Shown here: piece after piece, positions 26,672 to 36,005 of the stretch
Numbering within the stretch: position 1 is the first letter of the stretch
Layout: every line of letters begins with the position of its first letter
Program-made: the position numbers and the translations under genes
Assembly (NCBI RefSeq): GCF_000712595.1
Contig: NZ_JOTN01000011.1
Span: forward strand, 78,593-142,592
DNA from: Bacillus manliponensis
GTDB lineage: Bacteria > Bacillota > Bacilli > Bacillales > Bacillaceae_G
Direction of reading: 5' to 3'
DNA: 64,000 bases
The notes under the pieces: generated by a model
The model's database searches: none
What the model was told of the DNA's origin: nothing
The model's input: only the letters and a program-made list of their open reading frames with translations

Positions 26672-28285
26672 TTAACTTTCTATATAATACAATTCTAGTT
26701 CTTTTCGCAACGCTTGTTTTAAAAACTTCCCAACCGATGTCTTCGGGATTTCCTCCATAAAGACAATATCATCTGGAAGCCACCATTTCGCAAATTGAGG
26801 TTTTATAAATTCATATAATTCTTCTTTCGTAACTGCTTTTCCTTCTTTTACTGACACACATGCAACCGGACGCTCTTGCCATTGTTTATGCGGAACTGCC
26901 ACAACCGCTGCTTCAAAAATTGCTTCGTGTGCCATAAGTGCATTTTCTAAGTCAACAGATGAAATCCATTCGCCTCCGCTTTTAATGACATCTTTTGTGC
27001 GATCCACAATTTTGATACATCCTTCTTCATCAACGGTAACAACGTCTCCTGTATGAAGCCATCCATCTCGGAATCCTTCTGCCGAACGGTCATCATTATA
27101 GTAACTGGATGCAATCCAAGGGGCACGCAAACATAATTCACCCATCTCGTTTCCGTTCCACTCTACTTCTCCATTTTTTCCAACTACTTTCATCTCAACA
27201 CCTGGTACTAAATATCCTTGTTTCGCTCGAATTTCTAGCTGTTCTTCATACGCTAATTCACTTTCATAGCTTTTTAAACGTGCAAGTGTAACAAGTGGAC
27301 TTGTTTCTGTCATACCGTAAGCATGAACAAATGGAATATTATATTTTTGTTCAAATGCTGCAATAACACTTTTTGGAGCAGCTGCTCCTCCGCATACAAG
27401 TCGTGTCACACTCGTTAAATCATATTCATTCCGCTCTAACTCTTGCAATACACCAAGCCAAATTGTTGGCACACCAGCAGCTAATGTTACTCTTTCTTCT
27501 TGCATCATTTCTAGCAAAATTTTCGGTGTAAACATCGGTCCTGGGAGAACTAATTTAGACCCAAACCAAGTTCCTGCAAATGGCATCCCCCACGCATTAA
27601 CATGAAACATTGGGACAACTGGCATAATACTATCACTCTCAGAAAGTGCTGTTGTATCAGCAAGCCCAAGCGCCATGCTATGAAGGACTGTACTACGATG
27701 TGTGTATATAACACCTTTTGGATTTCCCGTAGTTGCTGACGTATAACACATTCCAGCTGGCATGTTCTCGTCTATATTTTGAATAAATTGAAATGAAGGA
27801 TCACCATCTTGTAGTAGCTTTTCATAATGATAAACAGGTTGAAGTGATGTAGCTGGAAGTTCGTCTTTATCCGTCATAATAATATAAGCTTGTACACCTT
27901 TTAATTCATCTTGTACTTTCTCAACAAGTGGCACAAGATCTTCATCAATAAGTAAGACACGATCTTCTGAATGCTGAATAATGTAGGAAATGTGTTGCGG
28001 AGATAAACGAATATTAATTGTATGTAACACCGCTCCAATACCAGGGATTGCAAAATAAGCCTCAACATGTCGGTGGTGATTCCATGCTAATGTCCCAACT
28101 TTTTCGCCCTCTTTAACCCCTAACTTATGAAGTGCGCTAGAAAGTCTTCTTGTTCTCTCTCCTAATTCCTTATAAGTGAGACGTGTAATTGTATCATGTG
28201 TTCGAGAAACAATTTCCTTTTTCGGAAAAAGTTTTTCTGCTCTTTCAATCATAGAACTAATCGTTAATGGTACATTCATCATCAT
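26672..28285 (-). CDS. AMP-forming acyl-CoA synthetase (fatty-acid-CoA ligase), copy 1
   Basis: This 537-residue adenylating enzyme would activate medium- or long-chain fatty acids with ATP and CoA. It has the P-loop YTSATTGNPKGV (about residues 180-191), the acyl-pocket motif YGMTETSP, the hinge DGWLHTGDV and the C-terminal catalytic lysine in KTSVGKFLK. ATG 28285 (three ATGs in a row) follows GGGGGATG. It is a tandem duplicate of the next gene, and a perfect TGTCGAA lies 73 bases upstream on the coding strand. Confidence 0.9.
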   Translation of the reverse strand: MMMNVPLTISSMIERAEKLFPKKEIVSRTHDTITRLTYKELGERTRRLSSALHKLGVKEGEKVGTLAWNHHRHVEAYFAIPGIGAVLHTINIRLSPQHISYIIQHSEDRVLLIDEDLVPLVEKVQDELKGVQAYIIMTDKDELPATSLQPVYHYEKLLQDGDPSFQFIQNIDENMPAGMCYTSATTGNPKGVIYTHRSTVLHSMALGLADTTALSESDSIMPVVPMFHVNAWGMPFAGTWFGSKLVLPGPMFTPKILLEMMQEERVTLAAGVPTIWLGVLQELERNEYDLTSVTRLVCGGAAAPKSVIAAFEQKYNIPFVHAYGMTETSPLVTLARLKSYESELAYEEQLEIRAKQGYLVPGVEMKVVGKNGEVEWNGNEMGELCLRAPWIASSYYNDDRSAEGFRDGWLHTGDVVTVDEEGCIKIVDRTKDVIKSGGEWISSVDLENALMAHEAIFEAAVVAVPHKQWQERPVACVSVKEGKAVTKEELYEFIKPQFAKWWLPDDIVFMEEIPKTSVGKFLKQALRKELELYYIES

Positions 28286-28357
28286 CTTTCATCCCCCCTA
28301 ATTAAAACGCTTTCATTGATGATACAACAAATTTTCTCAAAAGAATAGATAGAATAA

Positions 28358-28364
28358 TTCGACA
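28358..28364 (-). promoter_or_regulatory. Candidate Spo0A box upstream of ligase copy 1
   Basis: The minus strand reads TTGTCGAATT, a perfect TGTCGAA, 73 bases before the start codon. Binding is inferred. Confidence 0.4.
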
Positions 28365-28409
28365 ATTTATTCATAATTTAAAAAAGGAAGAATGACCGCT
28401 ACTCGTTTG

Positions 28410-28488
28410 ATAAAGATGCTTTTTAACTATTAATCTTCCACCTATACATCTTCGCTTCCTCAATTACAACCGGTTAATGAAGAATAAA
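28410..28488 (+). repeat. Decayed bcr1-type fragment in tandem with copy H
   Basis: ATAAA lies at 28410-28414 and 28484-28488. The inside resembles the third module (TTCCACCTATACATCTTCGC, then CGGTTAATGAAGAATAAA). The right ATAAA is shared with copy H, so one element was inserted at the flank of an older one. Confidence 0.65.
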
Positions 28489-28579
28489 GTGAAACTTCAA
28501 TCAGTGGGGGTTTTCTCCATCCCCCACTGATTGTCAGCCCGACCAATCGGGCTTTTACAGGCTGTTAATGCGGGATAAA
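28484..28579 (+). repeat. bcr1-type repeat, short copy H lacking the third stem
   Basis: ATAAA flanks lie at 28484-28488 and 28575-28579. The first two stems are perfect (ATCAGTGGGGG/CCCCCACTGAT and AGCCCGA/TCGGGCT). The third is replaced by TTTTACAGGCTGTTAATGC. Confidence 0.85.
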
Positions 28580-28582
28580 AAT

Positions 28583-28610
28583 AGGGTAACGTATAATCGC
28601 ACGTTACCCT
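28583..28610 (-). terminator. Terminator of second acyl-CoA ligase gene
   Basis: The stem AGGGTAACGT/ACGTTACCCT lies 11 bases after the stop codon and is related to the terminator at 26631. Confidence 0.7.
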
Positions 28611-28620
28611 ACAAACAAAA

Positions 28621-30234
28621 TTAACTTTCTATGTACTGTGATTCTAATTCTTTTCGCAGTTCCTTTTTTAAAAACTTTCCAACTGATGTCTTTGGAATTT
28701 CTTCCATAAAGACAATATCATCTGGAAGCCACCATTTTGCAAATTGAGGTTTTATAAATTCATATAATTCTTCTTTCGTAACTACCTTTCCCTCTTTTAC
28801 TGACACACATGCTACTGGACGTTCTTGCCACTTTTTATGTGGAACGGCAACAACAGCCGCCTCAAAAATTGCTTCGTGTGCCATAAACGCATTTTCTAAA
28901 TCAACAGATGAGATCCATTCGCCACCGCTTTTAATGACATCTTTTGTGCGATCGACAATTTTGATACACCCTTCTTCATCAACGGTAACAACGTCTCCTG
29001 TATGAAGCCATCCATCTCGGAAAGCTTCTGCCGAACGCTCATCATTATAATAACTAGATGCAATCCAAGGAGCTCGTAAACATAATTCACCCATTTCGTT
29101 TCCGCCCCACGCAATTTCTCCATCTTTCCCAACTATTTTCATCTCAACACCCGGCACTACATACCCTTGCTTCTCCCGAATATTTAACTGTTCTTCATAC
29201 GCTAGTTCAGTTTCATAGCTTTTTAGACGTGCAATTGTAACAAGTGGACTTGTTTCTGTCATACCGTAAGCATGAATAAATGGAATGTTATATTTTTGTT
29301 CAAATGCTGCAATGACACTTCTTGGTGCTGTTGCACCTCCGCATACTAAACGTGTTACACTCGTTAAATCATATGTATTTCGCTCTAACTCTTGCAGCAC
29401 ACTTAGCCAAATTGTTGGTACACCGGCAGCTAATGTTACTTTTTCTTCTTGCATCATTTCTAGCAAAGTTTTTGATGTAAACATCGGCCCTGGTAAAACT
29501 AACTTCGTCCCAAACCAAGTTGCTGCATATGGAAGACCCCATGCATTTACATGAAACATCGGAACAATTGGCATCATACTATCACTTTCAGAAAGCGCTA
29601 TTGTATCTACAAGTCCAAGAGTCATGCAATGAAGGACTGTACTACGATGTGTGTAGAGAACCCCTTTTGGGTTTCCTGTCGTTGCTGACGTATAGCACAT
29701 ACCAGCTGGCATATTTTCATCTATATTTTGAATAAATGGAAATGATGGATTCCCCTCTCGCAATAAATCTTCATAATGATATACAGGATGGAGTGATGTA
29801 GCTGGCAATTCATCTTTATCTGTCATAATAATATAAGCTTGTACACCTTTTAATTCACCTTGTACTTGCTCAACAAGTGGTACAAGATCTTCATCAATCA
29901 ATAACACTCGATCTTCTGAATGTTGAATAATATAAGAAATATGCTGCGGAGACAAACGAATATTAATTGTATGTAACACAGCCCCAATACCAGGAATTGC
30001 AAAATAAGCCTCAACGTGCCTATGGTGGTTCCACGCTAGTGTCCCAACTTTTTCTCCTTCTTTAATCCCTAATTTATGAAGTGCACTAGAAAGTCTTCTT
30101 GTTCTTTCACCTAATTCTTTATAAGTAAGGTGTGTAATTGTATCATGTGTTCTCGATACAATTTCCTTCTTCGGAAAAAGTTTCTCTGCCCTTTCAATCA
30201 TCGAATGAATCGTTAATGGTACATTCATCATCAT
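28621..30234 (-). CDS. AMP-forming acyl-CoA synthetase (fatty-acid-CoA ligase), copy 2
   Basis: This 537-residue paralogue aligns with copy 1 over its whole length without gaps and keeps all adenylation motifs (YTSATTGNPKGV, YGMTETSP, DGWLHTGDV, KTSVGKFLK). Differences are scattered, for example in the substrate-pocket region (FHVNAWGLPYAATWFG against FHVNAWGMPFAGTWFG). Both copies appear functional. ATG 30234 has the same GGGGGA-type site, and a TGTCGAA lies 68 bases upstream on the coding strand. Confidence 0.9.
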   Translation of the reverse strand: MMMNVPLTIHSMIERAEKLFPKKEIVSRTHDTITHLTYKELGERTRRLSSALHKLGIKEGEKVGTLAWNHHRHVEAYFAIPGIGAVLHTINIRLSPQHISYIIQHSEDRVLLIDEDLVPLVEQVQGELKGVQAYIIMTDKDELPATSLHPVYHYEDLLREGNPSFPFIQNIDENMPAGMCYTSATTGNPKGVLYTHRSTVLHCMTLGLVDTIALSESDSMMPIVPMFHVNAWGLPYAATWFGTKLVLPGPMFTSKTLLEMMQEEKVTLAAGVPTIWLSVLQELERNTYDLTSVTRLVCGGATAPRSVIAAFEQKYNIPFIHAYGMTETSPLVTIARLKSYETELAYEEQLNIREKQGYVVPGVEMKIVGKDGEIAWGGNEMGELCLRAPWIASSYYNDERSAEAFRDGWLHTGDVVTVDEEGCIKIVDRTKDVIKSGGEWISSVDLENAFMAHEAIFEAAVVAVPHKKWQERPVACVSVKEGKVVTKEELYEFIKPQFAKWWLPDDIVFMEEIPKTSVGKFLKKELRKELESQYIES

Positions 30235-30301
30235 CTTTTATTCCCCCTTGTTAAACCACTTTTATTACTAACATGCAATTTTTTATAAAAAAGCTAAACA
30301 A

Positions 30302-30308
30302 TTCGACA
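30302..30308 (-). promoter_or_regulatory. Candidate Spo0A box upstream of ligase copy 2
   Basis: The minus strand reads AAAAATGTCGAATTG, containing a perfect TGTCGAA, 68 bases before the start codon. Confidence 0.4.
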
Positions 30309-30522
30309 TTTTTTAATAGTTTTGCAATATAGCACTATACAAGAAACGCCTTTATTAAGTTTCTGCATTTGATGTAAACAACAGTCTATTACCATTCAAA
30401 TTTTTACATAAATTCCAAATTACAGATTTACTTTCGTTTTATTAGTATATATAATTTATATGATTAAACGCAATCATATATATGTAAAAAAAAGTTAATT
30501 ATAGTGAAAAGAGGAACAACAG

Positions 30523-31170
30523 ATGAATATAGAAATACTCGGGACTCAACATGTAAAAGACGCAGCTGCAATCATTACACACTCTTTTGTAAATTACGAA
30601 CCCCTTGTAAGTAATTTACAAATCCCATCTACTTCTTTTAATAGAATGTGTGAAGTAATGGTGGCTGAAGCAGCTTCTCAATCATTATCATTTGTCGCAA
30701 TAAAAAATTCCCAAATGGTCGGGGCTGTTTTAGTAAGAAAAGCAAATCAACCTCTTATAGATAAAAAAAGAGCACTTGAAATATGCCCAAAAATGGAACC
30801 GATTTTCCAGTTGTTAGACCAATTAGAAACAGATTCAACGGAGTTTCCTTATCTTGAGAAAGAAAATTTAGTTTACTTAGATATGGGGGGGTGTCACCCA
30901 GACTGGATGGGGAAAGGTGTAGCTAATTCCCTTACCGCACACGCAGTACAAGAGTTAGCTCTTACAAAAAAGCTTGATATGGTGGCAGCTTGTACAAATA
31001 AAATTACGCAAGGAATGTTCACAAAGCAATATCAAGCTTTTCAGCTCAATAAAATTGTCTATAATGAGTTTCTTTATGAAGGTGCACATCCATTTTCAAA
31101 ACTTTCGTCTTCTTTAATGGCTCAGTTATTGCACATACCTCAATCACATATTAAACGTAAAGCTGTTTAG
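30523..31170 (+). CDS. GNAT-like N-acetyltransferase
   Basis: This 215-residue protein has the layout of the GNAT fold. The acetyl-CoA loop is probably HPDWMGKGVANSLTAHAVQE (about residues 126-145), close to the RxxGxG/A pattern. The substrate is unknown. ATG 30523 follows AAGAGGAAC. It is monocistronic and convergent with a second, unrelated GNAT gene. Confidence 0.7.
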   Translation: MNIEILGTQHVKDAAAIITHSFVNYEPLVSNLQIPSTSFNRMCEVMVAEAASQSLSFVAIKNSQMVGAVLVRKANQPLIDKKRALEICPKMEPIFQLLDQLETDSTEFPYLEKENLVYLDMGGCHPDWMGKGVANSLTAHAVQELALTKKLDMVAACTNKITQGMFTKQYQAFQLNKIVYNEFLYEGAHPFSKLSSSLMAQLLHIPQSHIKRKAV

Positions 31171-31207
31171 AGAATGACTTATTTATAAACAAAAGAAGAA
31201 GTGTTTC

Positions 31208-31774
31208 TCACACTTCTTCTTTATAATCCTCTTTTAATATCGCATACACTTTCGTATCACGATATTTCCCTTTTACAAACATATCTTTTCGAAGCGTTCC
31301 CTCGTAACGCATACCAAGGCGCTTCATTACTTTTTCCGATGAAAAGTTTCCTGCGTGACAACCTGCTTCAATTCGATTTAATCCTAATTCCTCAAATCCG
31401 TATTTAACCCATGCTTTCGCCGCTTCTATCGCAAGCCCTTTTCCCCAATATTTTGGTGATAAAGCATATGCAAGTTCTGCTTTATGATTATGTTTGTCAT
31501 ATGTAATAAAGCCACATGTTCCAACGATTTTCCTTTCTTTCTTCAACTCTATCCCATAAGCTGCCATTTCTGTTTTTTCATATTGGTTTAGTATAGATTT
31601 TACAAATTGCTCCGACTCGTGAATCGTTTCATGTACTTCCCACACTGTATAAGTAGCAATATTAGAGTTTGAAGCATAATCAAATACATCTGAAACATCC
31701 TCAAGTTTTAAAGGACGTAACAACAATCGTTCCGTTACTAGTGCTAGATCTTTTCCCAAGATATTATTCTGCAT
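31208..31774 (-). CDS. RimJ/RimL-type GNAT acetyltransferase
   Basis: This 188-residue enzyme has the N-terminal TERLLLRPLKLEDV signature and the acetyl-CoA loop PKYWGKGLAIEAAKAWVKYG, followed by NRIEAGCHAGNFSSEKVMKR typical of ribosomal or small-molecule N-acetyltransferases. ATG 31774 has AAGGA nine bases upstream; ATG 31783 is too close. It is five bases after the zinc-ribbon gene, so the two form an operon. Confidence 0.87.
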   Translation of the reverse strand: MQNNILGKDLALVTERLLLRPLKLEDVSDVFDYASNSNIATYTVWEVHETIHESEQFVKSILNQYEKTEMAAYGIELKKERKIVGTCGFITYDKHNHKAELAYALSPKYWGKGLAIEAAKAWVKYGFEELGLNRIEAGCHAGNFSSEKVMKRLGMRYEGTLRKDMFVKGKYRDTKVYAILKEDYKEEV

Positions 31775-31779
31775 AAAGG

Positions 31780-31980
31780 TCATTCCTTCTTAAATTTCTG
31801 ATGATTTCGTACTTTCAAATGCAGTACACTACCGCAATCTGTACAAACATAAGCATCTACAGGTGAAGACGTAAACATTGTCTCTTTCTTTCTCATTTGC
31901 GCATAACCAACAAATTCCCCTTCTCCGATGTTGTTTGATCCACAATGGGGACACGTATGTATATGTACTACTTTCTCCAT
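31780..31980 (-). CDS. Zinc-ribbon small protein
   Basis: This 66-residue protein has two CxxC pairs (CPHCGSNN and CTDCGSV) that should bind one zinc ion. Such proteins may bind nucleic acid or act in protein-protein contacts; the function is unknown. ATG 31980 follows AAGGTGG. It leads the operon with the RimJ-type GNAT. Confidence 0.78.
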   Translation of the reverse strand: MEKVVHIHTCPHCGSNNIGEGEFVGYAQMRKKETMFTSSPVDAYVCTDCGSVLHLKVRNHQKFKKE

Positions 31981-32097
31981 ACAAAAACCACCTTCATTAC
32001 ATTTTCTACTCTCTTTCGACAACAACTTGGAAATTCCCTTCCATAGAAAGGAATCTTACTCCAAATAGATTTAGTAATGATCTAAAAAAGCAAACTA

Positions 32098-32340
32098 TTA
32101 TTTAATTGGTTTCTCAAGCACATACAAATCTTCTTCCATGTTAGTTAACTTGTCCACAACAAGTTGCCTTGCATCCTGTATCGCTTGATTATATGCGTAA
32201 GGACCTAGTTCTTTTATCATTTGTTCAATTAGTCTTTCTGCTTGAAAACGTCCAATCTCTTCTAAACCTTCTTCTACAAAAAATCGTTGAACATTTTCTA
32301 CTAATTTTTCTTTCTGATCATTTGTTATTTTCATAAACAT
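32098..32340 (-). CDS. DUF2164 family protein
   Basis: This 80-residue helical protein has the DUF2164 pattern (EEIGRFQAERLIEQMIKELG followed by YNQAIQDAR). The function is unknown. The start is uncertain among ATG 32349, 32340 and 32334; 32340 has the best compromise with AAGGAG. Confidence 0.75.
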   Translation of the reverse strand: MFMKITNDQKEKLVENVQRFFVEEGLEEIGRFQAERLIEQMIKELGPYAYNQAIQDARQLVVDKLTNMEEDLYVLEKPIK

Positions 32341-32402
32341 TACTATCATTTCTCCTTTTTGTTTTACATATATTCACTCTTTATGTATATAGGAAATTCT
32401 AT

Positions 32403-32533
32403 ATAAAGTAAAACATCTCTGAAGAGGAATTTTTCAGCTCAGTGTTAGCCTAACCAACCGGACTTTTACGGGATGTAAAATTAAAATAGAAATCGCTTCC
32501 AATTTTTAGATTAATCTAAGTTTACGGAATAAA
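32403..32533 (+). repeat. bcr1-type repeat, badly decayed copy I
   Basis: ATAAA lies at 32403-32407 and 32529-32533. Only the middle (GTGTTAGCCTAACCAACCGGACTTTTACGGG region) and the end ACGGAATAAA are recognisable; stems no longer pair well. Confidence 0.5.
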
Positions 32534-32608
32534 CTTTCTTCCCTAAAATCTTTCCATTTCATATATAATTTTGAAATCATATATATTTTTAGGAAGGACG
32601 GGAAAGAG

Positions 32609-33418
32609 ATGTATCGATTACTAGGAGTTATTCTCGGATCAATAGTTATAGCAATTTCTTTCAATCTTTTTCTTATCCCTCATAACATTTTAAGTAGTGG
32701 GATCGGTGGTATTGCAATTATTATCGGTATTTTAACCCCATTTAACACCGGTATCGTAAACCTTTTACTTAACTTACCTATTCTTATTTTAGGTTATATC
32801 GGTCTTGGAAAGCGATTTATTTTTTACACAATTGTGTCTGTTATCACGCTTTCAGCAGCCTTAGATCTTATCCCTCAATATCCAATTGTAAGTGATGCTC
32901 TTTTATCTTCTATATTTGGGGGCGTTATTGCTGGAGCTGCTGTTGGGCTTGTCTTTAACTGTTCGGGTTCTACTGGAGGATTTGACGTCCTTGGTATGTT
33001 ATTATCAAGAAAAAAAGATATTTCAATTGGTGGTTTCTTAATCGCTCTTAATGCTGTTGTTATCATCATTTCTGGATTTTTCTTCAATTGGGACGTTGCA
33101 TTAATTAGCTTATTATCTATTTACGTTACAGGAAAAGCAATTGATGCAGTTCATACAAAAAAGCGAAAAATCACACTTATGATTGTAACCAACCAAGCCG
33201 AAGTTATGAAACAAAAATTACTTTCTAGTTTAGTACGCGGTATTACAATGCTGGATGGTGAAGGCGCATACTCAAATGAAAAAAAGCGTATTTTAATGAC
33301 TGTTATTTCTCGTGAAGAGCTTGCAAATATGAAATCTATTATTTCTGAAGTAGACCCTCACGCATTTGTCAATATTACAGAAACAGTGGAAGTATTAGGG
33401 TTATTTAGAAGAGGATAA
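32609..33418 (+). CDS. YitT family membrane protein
   Basis: This 269-residue protein has five or six membrane segments (DUF161/YitT domain, with SSGIGGIAIIIG and CSGSTGGFDVLGM) and a C-terminal cytosolic DUF2179 domain (RGITMLDGEGAYSNEKKRIL). It belongs to a family of likely transporters of unknown substrate. ATG 32609 follows AAGGACGGG. Confidence 0.88.
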   Translation: MYRLLGVILGSIVIAISFNLFLIPHNILSSGIGGIAIIIGILTPFNTGIVNLLLNLPILILGYIGLGKRFIFYTIVSVITLSAALDLIPQYPIVSDALLSSIFGGVIAGAAVGLVFNCSGSTGGFDVLGMLLSRKKDISIGGFLIALNAVVIIISGFFFNWDVALISLLSIYVTGKAIDAVHTKKRKITLMIVTNQAEVMKQKLLSSLVRGITMLDGEGAYSNEKKRILMTVISREELANMKSIISEVDPHAFVNITETVEVLGLFRRG

Positions 33419-33454
33419 AAAAACGAGGTAGATACGATTCTACCTCGTTTTTTT
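33417..33454. terminator. Bidirectional terminator between yitT-like and VOC genes
   Basis: The stem AAAACGAGGTAGA/TCTACCTCGTTTT has long A and T runs on either side. Confidence 0.85.
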
Positions 33455-33824
33455 ATCCTTTGTTTTCCATAAACTCAATTCGATTCCCAAATGGATCAAA
33501 TACATAAAACCTCGTTATACCAGGACGTGCTTTGTCTTCTAAGACGGAAACACCTTTTTTAGTTAAAACTTGTTGAAACTCCTCAATATGTTTCACATAA
33601 AAAGCTGGATGAGCTTTTTTGGCGGGCGTAAAATGTTCCTCTACTCCAATATGAATCTCTTGATTGCCACATTTAAACCAACAACCACCACGTTTTTTTA
33701 ACTCAGCTGGCTTTTCTATTTCTTGTAATCCAATAATTTTCCCATAGAACTCTCTTGCTTTTTCTTCACAACCTACTGGTGCTGCTACTTGCACATGATC
33801 TATCCCCTGAACTAGAAACGTCAT
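33453..33824 (-). CDS. Glyoxalase/VOC superfamily protein
   Basis: This 123-residue protein has the vicinal-oxygen-chelate fold: IDHVQVAAP near the N-terminus, EIHIGVE in the middle and TRFYVFDPFGNRIEFME at the end, which supplies the metal glutamate. The substrate is unknown. ATG 33824 follows GAGGGGAT. Confidence 0.88.
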   Translation of the reverse strand: MTFLVQGIDHVQVAAPVGCEEKAREFYGKIIGLQEIEKPAELKKRGGCWFKCGNQEIHIGVEEHFTPAKKAHPAFYVKHIEEFQQVLTKKGVSVLEDKARPGITRFYVFDPFGNRIEFMENKG

Positions 33825-34139
33825 AAAAATCCCCTCCTCTATACTCTTAGTTTACATATAACAGTCTTACTATGAAATAATTTATATCTTATAGAGTTTG
33901 ATAAGATATATGAAAGTTTCTAATGTGTTTTATAATCTAAAAATCTTAATATTTATTTTATTTAATAATAAGATGTTTATAACCAATATATTTGCTATAA
34001 TGCAAATGCCTTATATAACTTCATTTGGTGGAGGGCTTTAATTATCGCCAATTTTCTTATTTATGAGCATTCATGAGCTAAGTTAAAAAGATTACAGGTT
34101 GTTAAAAGGTAAGAAATAAAAACACTATAGGAGATAAGT
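33825..34139. other. Spacer between VOC and chemotaxis receptor genes
   Basis: No gene was seen. The spacer contains a 10-base inverted repeat TATATCTTAT/ATAAGATATA (33883-33892 with 33901-33910) that is not followed by T and could be an operator for the VOC gene 59 bases away. The receptor's ribosome binding site (AGGAG) is at the right end. Confidence 0.45.
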
Positions 34140-35846
34140 ATGAAAAACTTAAAAATTAGAAACAAAATATTATTAATGATGCTAGTCATTAGTCTTTTAT
34201 TTAGCACTTCTTTACTATTTATTTTTTTCTCCGCTAAAAATCAAGCTAATATGGCGATAGAACTAGAAAAGAAGGTTTCACCTAGAGCAACTTTGTTTAA
34301 AGAACAAGGTGATGCTCTAAAGGATAGAGTAGCGTTACTAAGGGCCTATTTATTGTATAAAGATGAAACTCAGTTAGAAGCATTTAACACCCTTACAAAA
34401 GAAACTTATGAAGTACAACAAACTATTTTAAAACACCCTGAAACACCAGAAGAAGTAAAACAAACAATTCAAAGATCTATTGATTGGCGAACATATATAA
34501 CAGATCATGTTTTTCCACTTGCTAAGGAAGGTAAATGGGAAGAAGCGGCACAACTTTCAGCTACAACAAGAGATGATATACGTAGTATTTTAAAAGATTT
34601 CACTACATATAGTGCCGAACAAGAAAAAAAACGAGAAGTTGCTATAAAGAAAATTCATGACTCTTCCCTCGCTGTACAAAATGTCATTTTATCCGCACTG
34701 GTCTTTTGTATATCTCTTGCTTGTATCATTGCTTGGTGGTTTTCTAATCGACTAGTAAAACCCATTCATTCCGTTATCCAAAAACTAAAAGAGCTATCCT
34801 CAAACAATGGTGATTTAACTGCACGTTTGCATGTCAGCAGTAAAGATGAAGTCGGTGAAATTGCAATCTCATTAAATCAAACTCTTGATAATTTCCAAAA
34901 TATTATTCAAGAAGTAAAATCGATATCCGGTGAAGTGAAGGAAAATTCAGAACAAGTAACAAATGATATTATTACAACAACAGATAAAATAGATCATATT
35001 ACAAAAACAATGTCTGAATTAGAGCAAGGAATTCATACCCAAGAGTCTAGCATGCAAGAAAGTTCAACAGCGATGGAAGATATTGCGATTAGTGTACAAC
35101 GAATTGCACAATCTACTACACATGTCGCTGAACTAGCAGTCTTCACTGCTGAAAATGCAAAGGAAGGTGAAGGCAGAATTGAGGAATCGATTTCACAGAT
35201 GCATTCTATCCATCATTCTGTAGATGAGACAGCACAAGTCGTAAATCGACTAATCCAAAATACAAAGCAAATTGATATTGCCCTTGAAACAATTACAACG
35301 ATAGCTGAACAAACAAACTTACTAGCACTGAATGCAGCAATTGAATCCGCTCGTGTTGGAGAACAAGGTAAAGGTTTTGCTGTTGTTGCACAAGAAGTTG
35401 GAAATTTAGCTGAACAGTCTAAACAAGCTGCTATTGAAATCAATAATTTAATAACATGTATTCATGATGATACAAAGCTAGCAATTACAGCGATGCAAAA
35501 TGGACAAAAAGAAGCTGCTGAAGGTATTCACATTATACAGGAAGCCGGAAAATCCTTCTCAACAATCGTTGAGAAGATTAGCATCATTACAGAACAAATT
35601 CAGGACGTTTCTTCTACTACTGAAGAAATGTCTGCGAGCACAGAAGAAATCTCTTCTTCACTTACAAATATCGCTTCTATTTCAACAACCGTTGCAGCAG
35701 AAACATCTCAAACTGTGCTCTCAACAAAAGAGCAATCTGAATTAATGAGCAGTACTGCTACTCGCTCACAGCAGATGAATGCATGTGCAACAAATTTACA
35801 AACTCTCGTTTCACAATTTAAAACGGATGTAACAGCAAAAAAGTAA
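34140..35846 (+). CDS. Methyl-accepting chemotaxis protein
   Basis: This 568-residue membrane receptor senses a ligand outside and controls CheA. It has a membrane segment (about 9-30), an extracytoplasmic helical domain (to about 180), a second segment (about 180-202), a HAMP domain ([16 protein letters not shown]) and the signalling domain with the conserved hairpin tip [20 protein letters not shown]. The ligand is unknown. ATG 34140 follows AGGAGA. Confidence 0.95.
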   Translation: MKNLKIRNKILLMMLVISLLFSTSLLFIFFSAKNQANMAIELEKKVSPRATLFKEQGDALKDRVALLRAYLLYKDETQLEAFNTLTKETYEVQQTILKHPETPEEVKQTIQRSIDWRTYITDHVFPLAKEGKWEEAAQLSATTRDDIRSILKDFTTYSAEQEKKREVAIKKIHDSSLAVQNVILSALVFCISLACIIAWWFSNRLVKPIHSVIQKLKELSSNNGDLTARLHVSSKDEVGEIAISLNQTLDNFQNIIQEVKSISGEVKENSEQVTNDIITTTDKIDHITKTMSELEQGIHTQESSMQESSTAMEDIAISVQRIAQSTTHVAELAVFTAENAKEGEGRIEESISQMHSIHHSVDETAQVVNRLIQNTKQIDIALETITTIAEQTNLLALNAAIESARVGEQGKGFAVVAQEVGNLAEQSKQAAIEINNLITCIHDDTKLAITAMQNGQKEAAEGIHIIQEAGKSFSTIVEKISIITEQIQDVSSTTEEMSASTEEISSSLTNIASISTTVAAETSQTVLSTKEQSELMSSTATRSQQMNACATNLQTLVSQFKTDVTAKK

Positions 35847-35882
35847 AATTTCATTCCGTAGTGGAAGTTTTATTCATCTACC

Positions 35883-35965
35883 ATAAAGTGAAACTTCACT
35901 CAGTGGGGATTTTCTTCATCCCCCACTGAGTGTTAGTTAAACCAATCAGGATTTTACGGGATAAA
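35883..35965 (+). repeat. bcr1-type repeat, shortest copy J
   Basis: ATAAA flanks lie at 35883-35887 and 35961-35965. The first stem is perfect (CTCAGTGGGGA/CCCCCACTGAG, a compensated C/G change against other copies). The second is eroded and everything after it is deleted. Confidence 0.8.
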
Positions 35966-35966
35966 C

Positions 35967-35995
35967 GAAAAAGGAGAGGAATCCTCTCCTTTTTC
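35967..35995. terminator. Terminator of the large protease gene
   Basis: The stem GAAAAAGGAGAGGA/TCCTCTCCTTTTTC lies just after the minus-strand stop codon. Confidence 0.8.
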
Positions 35996-36005
35996 TTCTT
36001 ATCTC

